From positions 1,984,001 through 2,048,000 of the forward strand of contig OZ242340.1 in NCBI GenBank assembly GCA_965208525.1: a stretch of DNA of 64,000 nt, read 5' to 3'. Origin of the DNA: VXYL01 sp965208525. GTDB taxonomy: Bacteria > Pseudomonadota > Gammaproteobacteria > Pseudomonadales > Azotimanducaceae. Below, piece by piece: positions 26,501 to 35,705 of this stretch. The position numbers were made by a program, and so were the translations under genes. The notes below the pieces were generated by a model. It was not told where the DNA came from, did not search any database, and worked only from the letters and a program-made list of their open reading frames with translations. How positions within the stretch are numbered: position 1 is the first letter of the stretch; every line of letters starts with the position of its first letter.

Positions 26501-27108
26501 CACAGGAACGCGCCGGCCGGCACACGCGCCTGTCGGCCGGCCAGGCCGCGGCCAGAGCCAACGATCTCGCCGACAGGCTCAGACGCCGCTGCGGCGAACT
26601 CGCGCGCGAATGCGACATCTCCGCACTGCCGCCGACGGTGCGAGGCGGCGCCGTCGTGCTGTCGGCCGGCCTTCTCAAGCCCGATCCGCCGACAGGCGCC
26701 CCGGAGGAGGCTAGGCCAACCGCCGAGGCGCGCGCCGAGGTCGAGCGGATCGCGATGGAAGCGGTCGCCGCGGCGGAACGTGCGCTCGGCAACGAACCGA
26801 AGGACGTGAGCAAGGAGAACCGCGGCTACGACATCGAGTCGCGGGATCCGCGAAGCGGCGGCCTGCGGTTCATCGAGGTGAAAGGTCGGGCCGAGGGTCA
26901 GGACACCGTGACCGTCTCGCGCAACGAGATACTGACGGGCCTCAACACACCGGAGGCGTTCATCTTGGCAATCGTGGTGGTCGCGGGCGGGGAGGCGCAA
27001 GAGCCGAGCTACGTTCGGCGACCGTTTACGCGAGAGCCGGACTTCGGCGCCACCAGCGTGACCTACAAGCTGCGCGAACTGACCGACAGGGGAGAGTGCC
27101 CTTCATGA
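23590..27108 (+). CDS. SNF2-type DEAD/DEAH helicase with C-terminal DUF3883 domain
   Basis: A 1172-residue superfamily 2 helicase of the HepA/SNF2 type. Visible in order: P-loop DDPGAGKTIMAGLL near residue 133, DEAH-type box CDEAHRMSA near 233, TATPHNGKEEDF near 267, a charged insert with coiled-coil propensity (about 330-480), the second RecA domain with FGRIHRIGQTE near 610, and DUF3883 at the end (NRGYDIESRD and RFIEVKGRAEG near 1080-1100). DUF3883 has a D-(x)n-E-x-K core like restriction nucleases. The GTG at 23590 has AAAGGG upstream; a TTG six codons earlier is possible. It overlaps the DUF1156 gene by 4 bp (ATGA). Confidence 0.9.
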   Translation: MAVASLEDLKAGAHIAGLAPSGAARVVHVEWYGDQAAKVTYEDSSGAVANRLVYRDEASSLTAIGAGRPWSFDGDGALLRLVSEAHRIRLAHLFDPYLAIHTSRIEPLPHQITAVYGEMLPRQPLRFLLADDPGAGKTIMAGLLVKELMIRGDVERCLVVAPGVLVEQWQDELHDRFGLPFDILTRDRVEASRNANPFAEHNLLIARLDMLSRDLELQAKLQTAKEWDLVVCDEAHRMSASFFGGEVKYTKRHQLGQLLGGIARHFMLMTATPHNGKEEDFQLFMALLDGDRFEGRFRDGVHQADVSDLMRRLTKEELLRFDGRPLFPERRADTVKYELSDAEAALYEEVTTYVRDEMNRAERFAAEGDDKRRQNVGFALQILQRRLASSPAAIHESLRRRRERLEARLAEERLTKRGREARLAAESSLPSWSADDEADIEDAPGDEAEATEEAILDRATAARTIAELETEIATLSRLEATARTLRRAGNDAKWTELNSILDHPLMTDDAGNRRKLIVFTEPRDTLTYLAERIRSRLGRDEAVVVIHGGVRREERRKAVEAFTHDKDVLVLVANDAAGEGINLQRAHLMVNYDLPWNPNRLEQRFGRIHRIGQTEVCHCWNLVAADTREGAVYSRLLEKIEVAREALGGRVYDVLGRLFEARALGDLLMEAIRYGEQPEVKERLDRTVDNAGDRQRVLDLLAERALARDAMTTAEVARVREAMERAEAQRLQPFHIQSFFLEAFRHLGGRLHRREAGRWEISRVPGPIRERDRLIGRGAPVQERYERICFEKDHIDRVPVAAFVCPGHPLLDATMDLILERHRDLLKQGAVLVDDTGDDDGLRVLFYLEHAVQDGQVDRHGRQREVSRRLQFVEVDSSGNVRDAGPAPYLDYRPIADEERSSAAGLLDAPWLSADIEDRVIGHAIAEVVPQHVDEVRGHRLPEIDKVEREVTARLKKEINHWDHRAEDLKAQERAGRHTRLSAGQAAARANDLADRLRRRCGELARECDISALPPTVRGGAVVLSAGLLKPDPPTGAPEEARPTAEARAEVERIAMEAVAAAERALGNEPKDVSKENRGYDIESRDPRSGGLRFIEVKGRAEGQDTVTVSRNEILTGLNTPEAFILAIVVVAGGEAQEPSYVRRPFTREPDFGATSVTYKLRELTDRGECPS

Positions 27109-30041
27109 TTTCAGTGGACCGCCGATCCTTGGGCGAACAAGGAACGACACCGGTGACCCGGCCGCGCAAGAAGCTCATCGAGGTCGCCATACCGCTCAAG
27201 GAGATCAACGAGGCGTCGGCGAAGGAAAAGTCCATCCGCCACGGGCACCCGTCGACGCTGCATCTGTGGTGGGCGCGACGGCCCCTCGCCGCCTGCCGCG
27301 CCGTGCTGTTCGCCCAGTTCGTGGACGACCCCTCGTCGGTGCCGGAAGAGTTCCCGGACGAGGCCGCGCAGGAGGCCGAACGCCAGCGGCTGTTCGGCAT
27401 CATCCAGCGGCTGGTTCCGTGGAAGAACTCGAACGACGAGACTGTGCTGCGTGACGCGCGGCGCGAGATTGCGCGTTCTGTGGCGCGGGCGCGAGGCGAG
27501 GCGGCGCCCGTCGACGAAGAGATCGACGCATACCTCGCGGAAAAAGCGCCGCCCGTGGTGGATCCGTTCTGCGGCGGCGGGTCGATCCCGCTCGAGGCGC
27601 AGCGATTGGGGTTGCGGGCGCGCGGCTCCGACCTCAACCCGGTGGCGGTGCTCATCACCAAGGCGCTGGTGGAGATTCCGCCGCGATTTGCCGGGCGCGC
27701 GCCGGTCAATCCGGACGGGCGCGAGTCCCTTAGGGGTGGCGCCTGGGCGGGCCGCGGCGCCAGCGGGCTGGCGGAGGACGTGCGGTACTACGGACGGTGG
27801 ATGCGCAACGAGGCGGAGAAGCGCATCGGGCATCTGTATCCGAAAATCGAGGTGACGCCCGAAATGGTTCGGGAGCGGCCGGACCTGAAGCCTTACGAGG
27901 GGCGCAGACTCACGGTGATTGCGTGGCTGTGGGCGAGGACCGTGGCGAGTCCGAACCCGGCGGTCCAAGGCGCGCATGTGCCGTTGGTGCGTTCTTTTGT
28001 TCTTTCGTCGAAGCGCGGCAACAGGGCGTGGGTGGAGCCCGTCAAGGAAATGGGATCTGGCTATCGCTTCAAGGTGCGCAGCGGATCGGGGTCGGCACCG
28101 AACGGCACCATTGGTCGCAGGGGTGGTCGATGCCTGCTCACCGGCGAACCTGTGCCGCTTCAGCACGTTCGCTCTGAGGGCCAAGCAGGGCGAATACGTG
28201 CTCGTCTGATGGCGATAGTGGCAGAGGGGACCCGCGGGCGGGTGTATCTCAATCCGACTGACGAAATGGAGCATTTCGCGCGTTCTGCTTCCCCGGATGA
28301 CGGGCCGAACCGTCAGCTCCCTCACAACCCGCGCGACGTCAAGACGCCCATTTACGGTATGTCCTCGTTCGCCGATCTCTTCACCCGTCGCCAACTGGTG
28401 GCGCTGACCACCCTTTCGGACCTCGTTGGCGAGGCGCGGGAACTGGTGAGGCGCGACTGCCTCGCAGCAGCTGGCGCGCACTCAGGCGACGGGTTGCCGC
28501 TCGCCGAAGGTGGCAGCGGGGCGTGGGCCTACGCCGATGCGGTCGGCGCGTATCTGGGCCTCTGCGTAAGCAAGCTGAGCGACCTGTGCAACAGCCTTTG
28601 TGGTTGGGAACCAGCTGCTCAGTGTCCGAGGCACATGTTTGGGCGACAAGCCATACCGATGGTCTGGGATTTCGCGGAGGGCAATCCCCTCGGCGATCGG
28701 TCCGGTTCGTGGAGCGTCATCGTCGAAGGGGTCGTCAAGGCAATCGCGAAATCGCTTGAAATCGTCGAAGCAGATTGGTCAGGTGAAGCATCCCAAGCGG
28801 ATGCTGCAACCCAGGCTCGCGTGAAGGATGCGGTCGTCTCAACCGATCCACCCTACTACGACAACATCAGCTACGCGGATCTGTCCGATTTCTTCTACAT
28901 CTGGCTTCGACGAAGCCTACGAGCACTATTCCCCAGCATTGTCGCGACCATGGCTGCTCCGAAAGTGACCGAGTTGATAGCCTCGCCCCAGCGGCACGGC
29001 GGCCAACTCGCGGCTGATCGGTTCTTCGTCGAGGGTATGGAACGCGTGATCTCCCGCATTGGACAACAAGCACACGGCTCCTACCCAGTCGCCATCTACT
29101 ATGCGTTCAAGCAGTCAGAGACTTCGGAGGATGGTGCTACCGCAAGTACTGGCTGGGAGACCTTTCTCAATGCGGTGATCCGTTCCGGTCTCGCAGTTAA
29201 CGCGACATGGCCATTGAGAACCGAAAATAGCAGCCGGCTGCTGGGGTTGCGGAAGAACGTCCTCGCGTCCTCGATCGTCTTGGCTTGTCGACCTCGTCCA
29301 TCGTGCGCGCCCTTTGCCTCTCGCGTCGAGTTCGTTGCCGCCCTCAACCGTGAACTGCCCGCGGCGATCCGTCGTCTGCAGGTGGGGAACATCGCTCCCG
29401 TCGATCTGGCGCAGGCCGTGATCGGCCCGGGCATGGCCGTCTTCTCCCGCTACGCCCAGGTGCTTGAAGCGAGCGGCGAGCCCATGCCTGTGCGCCAGGC
29501 GCTAATCGAGATCAACCGCGTGCTCGACGGCACGCTGACCGAGACGGAAGTCAACATGGATGCCGACACGCGCTTCTGCGTCGCCTGGTTCGAGCAGTAC
29601 GGACTGGAAGAGCGTCCCTATGGGGAGGCGGAGGTCCTTTTCACGGCGAAGAACACGGCGTTCGACGGGCTCGACCGCGCGGGAGTGCTTGTAGGAGGCC
29701 GCGGCAAGGTGCGCCTGAAGCGCCGCGACGAACTGGAGCCTGACTGGGACCCCGCTACCGACAACCGCATCGCCGACTGGGAGTGCGTCCAGCACCTCGT
29801 ACGCGCCATGACCGACGAGTCCGCCGACGGCGTGACCGAAGCGGCGCGCCTTGCCGTAGCCATGGGGCCGCGCCGCGCCGAGACCGCCCGCGCCCTCGCC
29901 TATCGTCTCCACGCCGTCTCCGGGCGCAGGGGCTGGAGCGCGGAAGCGCTGGCCTACAACATCCTCGCGTCGTCCTGGCCGCAGATTCAGGAGGCGGCCG
30001 CCCGGCTCGGCGCAGAGGAGCAGCCCCAGCTTCGCGTATGA
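27105..30041 (+). CDS. DUF1156-domain adenine-specific DNA methyltransferase
   Basis: A 978-residue protein of the COG1743 type. The N-terminal RKKLIEVAIPLKEINEASAK and STLHLWWARRPLAACRAVLF are the DUF1156 signature. Motif I of the SAM fold is VVDPFCGGGSIPLEAQRLG (near residue 152) and motif IV is DPPYYDNISYADL near 580, giving N6-adenine (or N4-cytosine) specificity. The middle region, which in many relatives is a Zn ribbon (CPNPxC), reads SPNPAVQGAHVP with the cysteines replaced. The ATG at 27105 overlaps the helicase stop. It should modify host DNA so that the helicase and ATPase act only on unmodified phage DNA; that role is inferred. Confidence 0.88.
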   Translation: MISVDRRSLGEQGTTPVTRPRKKLIEVAIPLKEINEASAKEKSIRHGHPSTLHLWWARRPLAACRAVLFAQFVDDPSSVPEEFPDEAAQEAERQRLFGIIQRLVPWKNSNDETVLRDARREIARSVARARGEAAPVDEEIDAYLAEKAPPVVDPFCGGGSIPLEAQRLGLRARGSDLNPVAVLITKALVEIPPRFAGRAPVNPDGRESLRGGAWAGRGASGLAEDVRYYGRWMRNEAEKRIGHLYPKIEVTPEMVRERPDLKPYEGRRLTVIAWLWARTVASPNPAVQGAHVPLVRSFVLSSKRGNRAWVEPVKEMGSGYRFKVRSGSGSAPNGTIGRRGGRCLLTGEPVPLQHVRSEGQAGRIRARLMAIVAEGTRGRVYLNPTDEMEHFARSASPDDGPNRQLPHNPRDVKTPIYGMSSFADLFTRRQLVALTTLSDLVGEARELVRRDCLAAAGAHSGDGLPLAEGGSGAWAYADAVGAYLGLCVSKLSDLCNSLCGWEPAAQCPRHMFGRQAIPMVWDFAEGNPLGDRSGSWSVIVEGVVKAIAKSLEIVEADWSGEASQADAATQARVKDAVVSTDPPYYDNISYADLSDFFYIWLRRSLRALFPSIVATMAAPKVTELIASPQRHGGQLAADRFFVEGMERVISRIGQQAHGSYPVAIYYAFKQSETSEDGATASTGWETFLNAVIRSGLAVNATWPLRTENSSRLLGLRKNVLASSIVLACRPRPSCAPFASRVEFVAALNRELPAAIRRLQVGNIAPVDLAQAVIGPGMAVFSRYAQVLEASGEPMPVRQALIEINRVLDGTLTETEVNMDADTRFCVAWFEQYGLEERPYGEAEVLFTAKNTAFDGLDRAGVLVGGRGKVRLKRRDELEPDWDPATDNRIADWECVQHLVRAMTDESADGVTEAARLAVAMGPRRAETARALAYRLHAVSGRRGWSAEALAYNILASSWPQIQEAAARLGAEEQPQLRV

Positions 30042-30052
30042 AGGAGAACGCC

Positions 30053-33000
30053 ATGGTGTCCAACTACCAGAACGTGACCGAGGGCCTGCGCATCCTCACC
30101 AGCGTGCTGGCGCCCTACGTCGCCGGCGAACTGCGCGCGCGCTTCGGCGACGACTGGTGGGACGAGGGCGTGCTGGGCGTGCTCTTCGAGCAGCAGAAGC
30201 GGGACCTCCCCGCCCGCGGCGACGACGGGGAACTCACCCGCAGCCTCGACGCCGCGCAGTGTCTGATCCTGATGGACGTACAGTGGAACGACTGGTTCCG
30301 GCGCAAGCTCGACCGCGAGCACCGCACCTGGGTCAAGGAACTCATCGCCACGCGCAACGGGTGGGCGCACAGCGGCCTCGTCGACACCGCGGACGAGGAC
30401 GCCTGGCGTGCCCTCGACACCATGACGCGCCTGGTGGAGCAGATGGACTCGGAGGCGACGGAGCGCCTCAGGACGCTCGCGCGCACCGTGCGCTACGGCA
30501 CGGAAGGCCCGTCCACCGATGCTGCGGAAGTTCGCGACGCCGCGCCGAGGAGGCTGGCGCAAGGAGGCGTGCTCACCGATGTCCCGCGCCAGGGCCTGCG
30601 ACCGTGGCGGGAAATCGTGCAACCGCACCCCGATGTGGCCGCCGGCCGCTATCGGCAGGCGGAGTTCGCCGCGGACCTCTCTCAGGTCCACCGGGGGACG
30701 GCGGATGTCGAGTACCAGGACCCGGTCGAGTTCTTCGCCCGCACCTATCTGACCGAAGGCATGCGCGGACTGCTGGTGCAGGCGCTGCGGCGCGTCGGCG
30801 GCCAAGGCGGCGAACCCGTGATTCAACTCAAGACCGCCTTCGGCGGCGGCAAGACGCACTCGCTGCTCGCGCTCTTTCACCTGCTGCGCGGGCGTGTATC
30901 GCCGGCGCGGCTGCGCAACGTCGCGCCTTTGCTCGGCGAAGCAGGGATTCGCGCCGTTCCTCCGGTCCGGGTCGCGGTCATCGTCGGCACCGCACTCAAC
31001 CCCGCGCGGGAACGCCGGCCGCCGGGCAAGGGGCTCGCCATCAAGACGCTCTGGGGCGAGATCGGCGCCCAGCTCGCCGAGCAGGCCGGCAACCCCAAGC
31101 TCTACGACCATGTGCGCGCGGCGGACCGCAAGAGCGTGCCTCCCGGCTCGGAGTCCCTGCGCGCGCTGTTCGACGCCTGCGGCCCCTGCCTGATCCTGAT
31201 CGACGAACTGGTCGCCTATGCGCGCAAGATCCACGGCGTCGAAGGCCTCCCGGCAGGCACGTTCGACGCCGTTCAGACCTTCGTGCAGGAGCTGACGGAG
31301 GCGGTGCGGGCGAGCCGGGACACGGTGCTGGTGGCCACCATTCCGGAATCCGACATCGAAGTCGGCGGCGAGGCGGGCCAGGCGACGCTCGAACGCATCG
31401 AGCACACGTTCGGCCGCATGGAGGCGATCTGGAAGCCCGTGGGGTCGGAGGAGGGCTTCGAGGTGGTGCGGCGGCGGCTGTTCCTGCCGCTGGACGACAC
31501 GACCGCCCGCGACGACGTCTGCCGCGCCTTCAGCATGCTCTACCGCGACGGCGCCGGTGAGTTTCCCTCCGAATGCCGCGAGACGCGCTATCTCGAACGG
31601 CTGCAGTCGTCCTATCCGATCCACCCCGAGCTCTTCGAGCGCCTCTACACCGACTGGTCGACGCTCGACCGGTTCCAGCGCACGCGCGGCGTGCTGCGCC
31701 TGATGGCGGCCGTGATCCACGACCTCTGGTCGCGCAGCGACGCGGGCCTCCTCATCATGCCGGGGTCCCTCGGCCTCGACTCGGTGAACGTGCGCGAGGA
31801 ACTGACCCGCTACCTCCCGGAGGGCTGGACGTCGGTGCTCGAGAGCGACATCGACGGCCGCAACTCGGGCCCGTGGCGTGTCGACGGCGACAATCCGCGC
31901 TTCGGCCAGGCGGTGGCCGCGCGGCGCGTGGCGCGGTCGATCTTCCTCGGCAGCGCGCCGCATGTCGTCCAGCAGCAGGTGCGCGGCGTGGAGGACGTGC
32001 GGGTGCGGCTGGCGACGGTACAGCCCGGGGAACAGGTGTCCGTCTTCAACGACGCCCTGTCCCAGCTCTCCGATCGGCTGACGTACCTCTACCGCAAGGA
32101 CCGCCGTTACTGGTACGACACGCGCCCGAACCTGCGCCGCACGGTGGAGGAGCGCGCGCTGCAGTTCCCGGAAGAGGACGTCGACGCCGAGATCGAGCGC
32201 CGCGTTCGCGAGGCCTCGCGGCGCGGCCGGGGCGACCTTCGCGGCGTGCACGTCTGCCCGCCCGAATCTGCCGATGTGCCGGACGAACCGCGGGCACGGC
32301 TGGTGGTGCTGCGACCGTCGGCCGTTCACCGGCGGGGCGCCGCGGACACGGCGGCGCTTGGCGCCTCGGCGGACATCCTGGAGAACCGGGGCGCCGCCCC
32401 GCGCCAGCACCGCAACATGCTCATGTTCCTGGCTTCCGATGACGAGGCCATGGACGGGCTCCGGCAGGAAGCGCGGCGCTTCCTCGCATGGCAATCCGTC
32501 GACCGGGACCGGGACGCGCTGAATCTCGACGCCAACCAGCGCCGGGAGGCCGCCGAAGGACGCAAGACGAGCGACGGCAATGTCGCGATTCGCTTCACCG
32601 AGACCTGGCGCTGGCTGCTGGTGCCGTCGCAGACCGTGTCCGGCGGGCAGCTGGGCGAGCTCGAGTTCGAGGCCATCGGGGCCGATGGCGGCGAGGACTC
32701 GATCGTCGCCCGCGCCGCGCGGCGGCTGCGTGCCGGAGATCACATCATCCCGGCATGGTCGCCGGCGCTTCTCAAGATGGAACTCGACCGCTGGTTCTGG
32801 CAAGACCGCGATCACGTCTCGGTCAAGGCGGTCTGGGAGGCGCTCTCCGCCTATTGCTACCTGCCGAGGCTTCTCGACGAGGGGGTCTTCGCCGAGACCG
32901 TTCGTACCGGCGTGGCGAGCGGCGACTACTTCGGCTTTGCGACGAGCGTCTCGGAGGACGGGCGCTACGAGGGCCTGACGCTCGGCGAGAACGTGATGGT

Positions 33001-33397
33001 GCTCGTCGACGCAGCCAGCGTACTGGTGAAGCCGGAAGCCGCACGCGCGCAGATTGCGGCGGCGCGGCCGACGCCGGGCAGCGAGGCGGGACAAGTCGAG
33101 GACGAACGCCAACCCTACGATGCGCGCCCTCCGCCGGAGAAGCGGCAGCCAACGGCGACCTTGCCCCGCCGGTTCTACGCCACTGTCGCGATCGATCCCG
33201 ACCGCGCCGGCCGCGACATGGGAGACGTGGCCGAAGAGGTGCTCCAGAACCTGACCACATTGCCCGGGGCCAAGGTGCGCGTGACCGTGGAGATCGAGGG
33301 CCAGTTCCCCGACGGCGTTCCGGCCGACGTACAACGCGTTGTCGGCGAGAACTGCAGGACGATGCGGTTCAAGGCGCACGGGTTCGAGGAGGGATAG
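30053..33397 (+). CDS. DUF499-domain ATPase with N-terminal Swt1-like HEPN domain
   Basis: An 1114-residue AAA+ type ATPase (COG1483). The first 140 residues (LRARFGDDWWDEGVL, RTWVKELIATRNGWAH) match the Swt1-family HEPN domain with the R-N-x-x-x-H core (RNGWAH), a possible RNase. DUF499 follows, with P-loop KTAFGGGKTHSLLAL near residue 262 and Walker B CLILIDELVAYAR near 380. The ATG at 30053 has a perfect AAGGAG six bases upstream; an earlier ATG (30038) overlaps the DUF1156 stop by 4 bp. The trio helicase, DUF1156 methylase and DUF499 ATPase recurs in archaea and bacteria as a predicted defence module. Confidence 0.88.
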   Translation: MVSNYQNVTEGLRILTSVLAPYVAGELRARFGDDWWDEGVLGVLFEQQKRDLPARGDDGELTRSLDAAQCLILMDVQWNDWFRRKLDREHRTWVKELIATRNGWAHSGLVDTADEDAWRALDTMTRLVEQMDSEATERLRTLARTVRYGTEGPSTDAAEVRDAAPRRLAQGGVLTDVPRQGLRPWREIVQPHPDVAAGRYRQAEFAADLSQVHRGTADVEYQDPVEFFARTYLTEGMRGLLVQALRRVGGQGGEPVIQLKTAFGGGKTHSLLALFHLLRGRVSPARLRNVAPLLGEAGIRAVPPVRVAVIVGTALNPARERRPPGKGLAIKTLWGEIGAQLAEQAGNPKLYDHVRAADRKSVPPGSESLRALFDACGPCLILIDELVAYARKIHGVEGLPAGTFDAVQTFVQELTEAVRASRDTVLVATIPESDIEVGGEAGQATLERIEHTFGRMEAIWKPVGSEEGFEVVRRRLFLPLDDTTARDDVCRAFSMLYRDGAGEFPSECRETRYLERLQSSYPIHPELFERLYTDWSTLDRFQRTRGVLRLMAAVIHDLWSRSDAGLLIMPGSLGLDSVNVREELTRYLPEGWTSVLESDIDGRNSGPWRVDGDNPRFGQAVAARRVARSIFLGSAPHVVQQQVRGVEDVRVRLATVQPGEQVSVFNDALSQLSDRLTYLYRKDRRYWYDTRPNLRRTVEERALQFPEEDVDAEIERRVREASRRGRGDLRGVHVCPPESADVPDEPRARLVVLRPSAVHRRGAADTAALGASADILENRGAAPRQHRNMLMFLASDDEAMDGLRQEARRFLAWQSVDRDRDALNLDANQRREAAEGRKTSDGNVAIRFTETWRWLLVPSQTVSGGQLGELEFEAIGADGGEDSIVARAARRLRAGDHIIPAWSPALLKMELDRWFWQDRDHVSVKAVWEALSAYCYLPRLLDEGVFAETVRTGVASGDYFGFATSVSEDGRYEGLTLGENVMVLVDAASVLVKPEAARAQIAAARPTPGSEAGQVEDERQPYDARPPPEKRQPTATLPRRFYATVAIDPDRAGRDMGDVAEEVLQNLTTLPGAKVRVTVEIEGQFPDGVPADVQRVVGENCRTMRFKAHGFEEG

Positions 33398-33618
33398 GGC
33401 GAATCGCCTGCCTCTGATTGGCGTAGAGCATGGGATTGGGAATAGCGACGTTTTTCGTCGCATTTGTGCGGGTTGGTCGGAGGATTGTGGGAATCGAGGT
33501 TGGTGCTGGTGAAGGAACGGGCCGCAGGGTGACGGGGGTCGTACGTATGCAAGGACCAAGAGCTGTCTCGGCCCGCATTGGAACGGGCGGACACTTTTCC
33601 AGAGGCGAGGATCGAGCG

Positions 33619-34247
33619 ATGAAGTATGAGCTGCACTGGAAGTGCCTTCCCCTTGGAGCGACCCAGGGGCACGACAACTGGTACGACCCCTATCTGGGGT
33701 CAGGGGTCTACATGCTGGTCGCTGCGAGGACGGGCGGCTACTACGTCGGTCAGTCGGTCGACATCGGGCGGCGCGCCAGCACGTGAAGGACTGGTTCGAG
33801 CAGCCGCATGAAGGCTACTGGATCCCAGAGAACGCCGAGGACTTTCTGGAGAATCCTGTGTGTGCGTCCAGCGGCGAGCGCCTGACCCACGGGAAGGACC
33901 AGAGCGCAGAAGTGGCGGAGGAGCGGCGCCACATTCAGGGCCGCATCCTCAAGGCAACGTGGTTCTGCTTCGCGGAAGTGGACGGACTTCGTCCCTGGCA
34001 TAGCCTGGAGAATGTGGAGTACGTGATTCAGCAGGGGCTGAAGCAACACGCTGGCATCTGCGGGGATGGCTACATCGGTGACACCGGCAGCGGCAGCCCC
34101 CGCGGGCAGCTTACGATCGTCTACCACTTCGGGCGCGCACTCCTGGCCGAGACCCTGCCGTCGAGGATCGGGTTTAATGACAGCGAGAGCTCGGTCGAGG
34201 TCATTGGCGAGGAGCCTGCGGGGAGGCACAATGCGATCGGTACGTAG
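33619..34247 (+). pseudogene. GIY-YIG nuclease gene, frameshifted
   Basis: The ATG at 33619 opens MKYELHWKCLPLGATQG, then GVYMLVAARTGGYYVGQSVDIGRR, which has both GVY and YVG elements and the Arg of the GIY-YIG fold. The frame ends at 33786, but a second frame continues the same protein (QHVKDWFEQPHEGYW, then a helix of E, H and R residues, and ENVEYVIQQGLKQH with the Glu that usually binds metal). A one-base loss near 33772-33778 in the run GGGCGGCGCGCCAG explains the break; the full product would be about 209 residues. No slippery heptamer was seen, so programmed frameshifting is unlikely. It leads a coupled cassette. Confidence 0.7.
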
Positions 34248-35181
34248 GCAGCGGACTATCTCGTACTTGAAGGCCCGCTGGGGTGGGGCTCCGCAAAACG
34301 CGACTCTCCAGGGTGTCGTCGATGCTTCGCTAGCCGTCATGCCAAGCGTGAGGGACACACTTCTGGAATGCTTGGACGGCCATGCGGCTGTCTTCGATAG
34401 GCACATTGAGGAGCAGGAACCTACCCTCCTGCACATTGCGCAATGGTCCGATGGGGCAGAAATGTCCACGGTGCCGAACCCGGAGGACGTCGCTGAGCAG
34501 AGACTTCAGACACTCGGCCCGGACGACACGTATGATTTCCTGAACGGCGACGGAATGCTGCTGATTGCAGGTGATCATGCTCTGGTCATTGCGAGCAATG
34601 AGTTGCGCCCGCCAGCGCTTCGGCGGTATCTGAGGGATTTGATCCGCCACTGTGAGGAGTTGGACGGCGGACCGCCCAGCCAGAGCACCGGGTACGAGCT
34701 GACATACATGGAGGATCCCAACGTCGCGGCCCGGATAGGCAGGGAGGGGATTAAGAGCGTACGTCTGCATTTGGCGCGCTATCTGGGGCCGGCTGTCGAC
34801 GATGTACCGACGAGTGCGCCTGTCACGTCATTCCAGCTGCTGGCAGCAGCTGTAGCCGAAGTGCCGGCAAGCAGAGATCGGGCACACATCCTAGGCGCAC
34901 CGAACGTGTTCGTGGACGTGACACTCGGTATCCGGGCGAACCGATTGGGCCTTGAGCCTTCAGCGCTTAGGCAGGTGGCGGAGGACGCCTTACGCGACGC
35001 AGAGTACGAGGACGACGTTGAGTTGATAACTGGCCGCGGAAATTCGTACAGGAAAGGCCAGCTTGCGCTCTCGAAGAAGGTCAACTTGCCAGCCTACGGC
35101 AAGACCGTCCTGCACACCGCTGCCTGGGCAGCCATGCTAGAGTATTTTGTCGAGCTTGGCGGTGATGGGGCGCTCCAGTGA
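34231..35181 (+). CDS. Hypothetical protein, core of a coupled cassette
   Basis: A 316-residue soluble protein of no recognised family. Notable parts are TISYLKARWGGAP near the start, LLHIAQWSDG, then YDFLNGDGMLLIAGDHALVI near residue 105, a strand-rich stretch, and a helical C-terminal half with RGNSYRKGQLALSKKVNLP. The ATG at 34231 has GGGGAGG about seven bases upstream and overlaps the end of the GIY-YIG frame. Its stop overlaps the next GTG start by 4 bp (GTGA). Position and coupling suggest a cytosolic partner or toxin for the membrane protein downstream; this is inference from layout only. Confidence 0.7.
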   Translation: MRSVRRQRTISYLKARWGGAPQNATLQGVVDASLAVMPSVRDTLLECLDGHAAVFDRHIEEQEPTLLHIAQWSDGAEMSTVPNPEDVAEQRLQTLGPDDTYDFLNGDGMLLIAGDHALVIASNELRPPALRRYLRDLIRHCEELDGGPPSQSTGYELTYMEDPNVAARIGREGIKSVRLHLARYLGPAVDDVPTSAPVTSFQLLAAAVAEVPASRDRAHILGAPNVFVDVTLGIRANRLGLEPSALRQVAEDALRDAEYEDDVELITGRGNSYRKGQLALSKKVNLPAYGKTVLHTAAWAAMLEYFVELGGDGALQ

Positions 35182-35705
35182 AGGCTTGGTGGACGCGGGC
35201 TCTCTGGGTGCTGTTCGGGTTCGCGTCCGGCGCGGCGTATCTGACTGTTGCGGAGAGCACGACAGATGAGGTGTGCCCTGACGAGGCAGCGATCCGAAGC
35301 ATCCTGACCGCACTTGCCATTCTCACGGGATTCCTCATGGCGGCGGTGGCGTTCGTGGCCGCCGGCGACCCGCGGCGAGAGGGCCCCGTTACGGCGCGGT
35401 CACTCCGGCCAGTGCATGCCGTGACTCGGTTCCTGATCTTGCTCTACGCCTACCTCGTCACGATCGCCGTCTTGGTGGCGGCACTCTTGGTCAATAATGG
35501 CGTGCTGGCCGAGGTGGCCGTGGCCATGAGCATCGCGTGCTGGTGCTGGACGCTGTCCGTGCCTCTCTCACTGATGGACGTTATGGCTGAACGGCTGAGT
35601 GCGACGATTCTCGAGACTCGGCGACGCGAATATACGTCTTGGCTGTCTGACATGACGCATAGCAGCTGGAAGCGGTCGAAGGAACTTGGCGGGGAGTCAG
35701 AATGA
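35178..35705 (+). CDS. Four-helix membrane protein of the cassette
   Basis: A 175-residue membrane protein with likely helices at about residues 7-25, 41-62, 82-106 and 110-132, and a charged cytosolic tail (RLSATILETRRREYTSW...) of some 40 residues. No family recognised. The GTG start overlaps the stop of the 316-residue protein, and its own stop overlaps the next ATG, so the three genes must be translated together. Small four-helix membrane proteins act as membrane-disrupting effectors in several abortive-infection systems, which is a possible role here; nothing in the sequence proves it. Confidence 0.7.
   Translation: MKAWWTRALWVLFGFASGAAYLTVAESTTDEVCPDEAAIRSILTALAILTGFLMAAVAFVAAGDPRREGPVTARSLRPVHAVTRFLILLYAYLVTIAVLVAALLVNNGVLAEVAVAMSIACWCWTLSVPLSLMDVMAERLSATILETRRREYTSWLSDMTHSSWKRSKELGGESE

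Noticed and set aside
23572..33397. Calling the three-gene system DISARM
   Set aside because: The DUF1156-type methylase and SNF2 helicase are reminiscent of class 1 DISARM, but no drmA, drmB or drmC homologue was seen, and DUF499 is not a DISARM core protein. I kept the neutral domain names.
29987..33559. Very long minus-strand frame opposite the DUF499 gene
   Set aside because: It mirrors the strongly supported DUF499 coding strand; long antisense frames are common in GC-rich DNA, and its translation matches no family.
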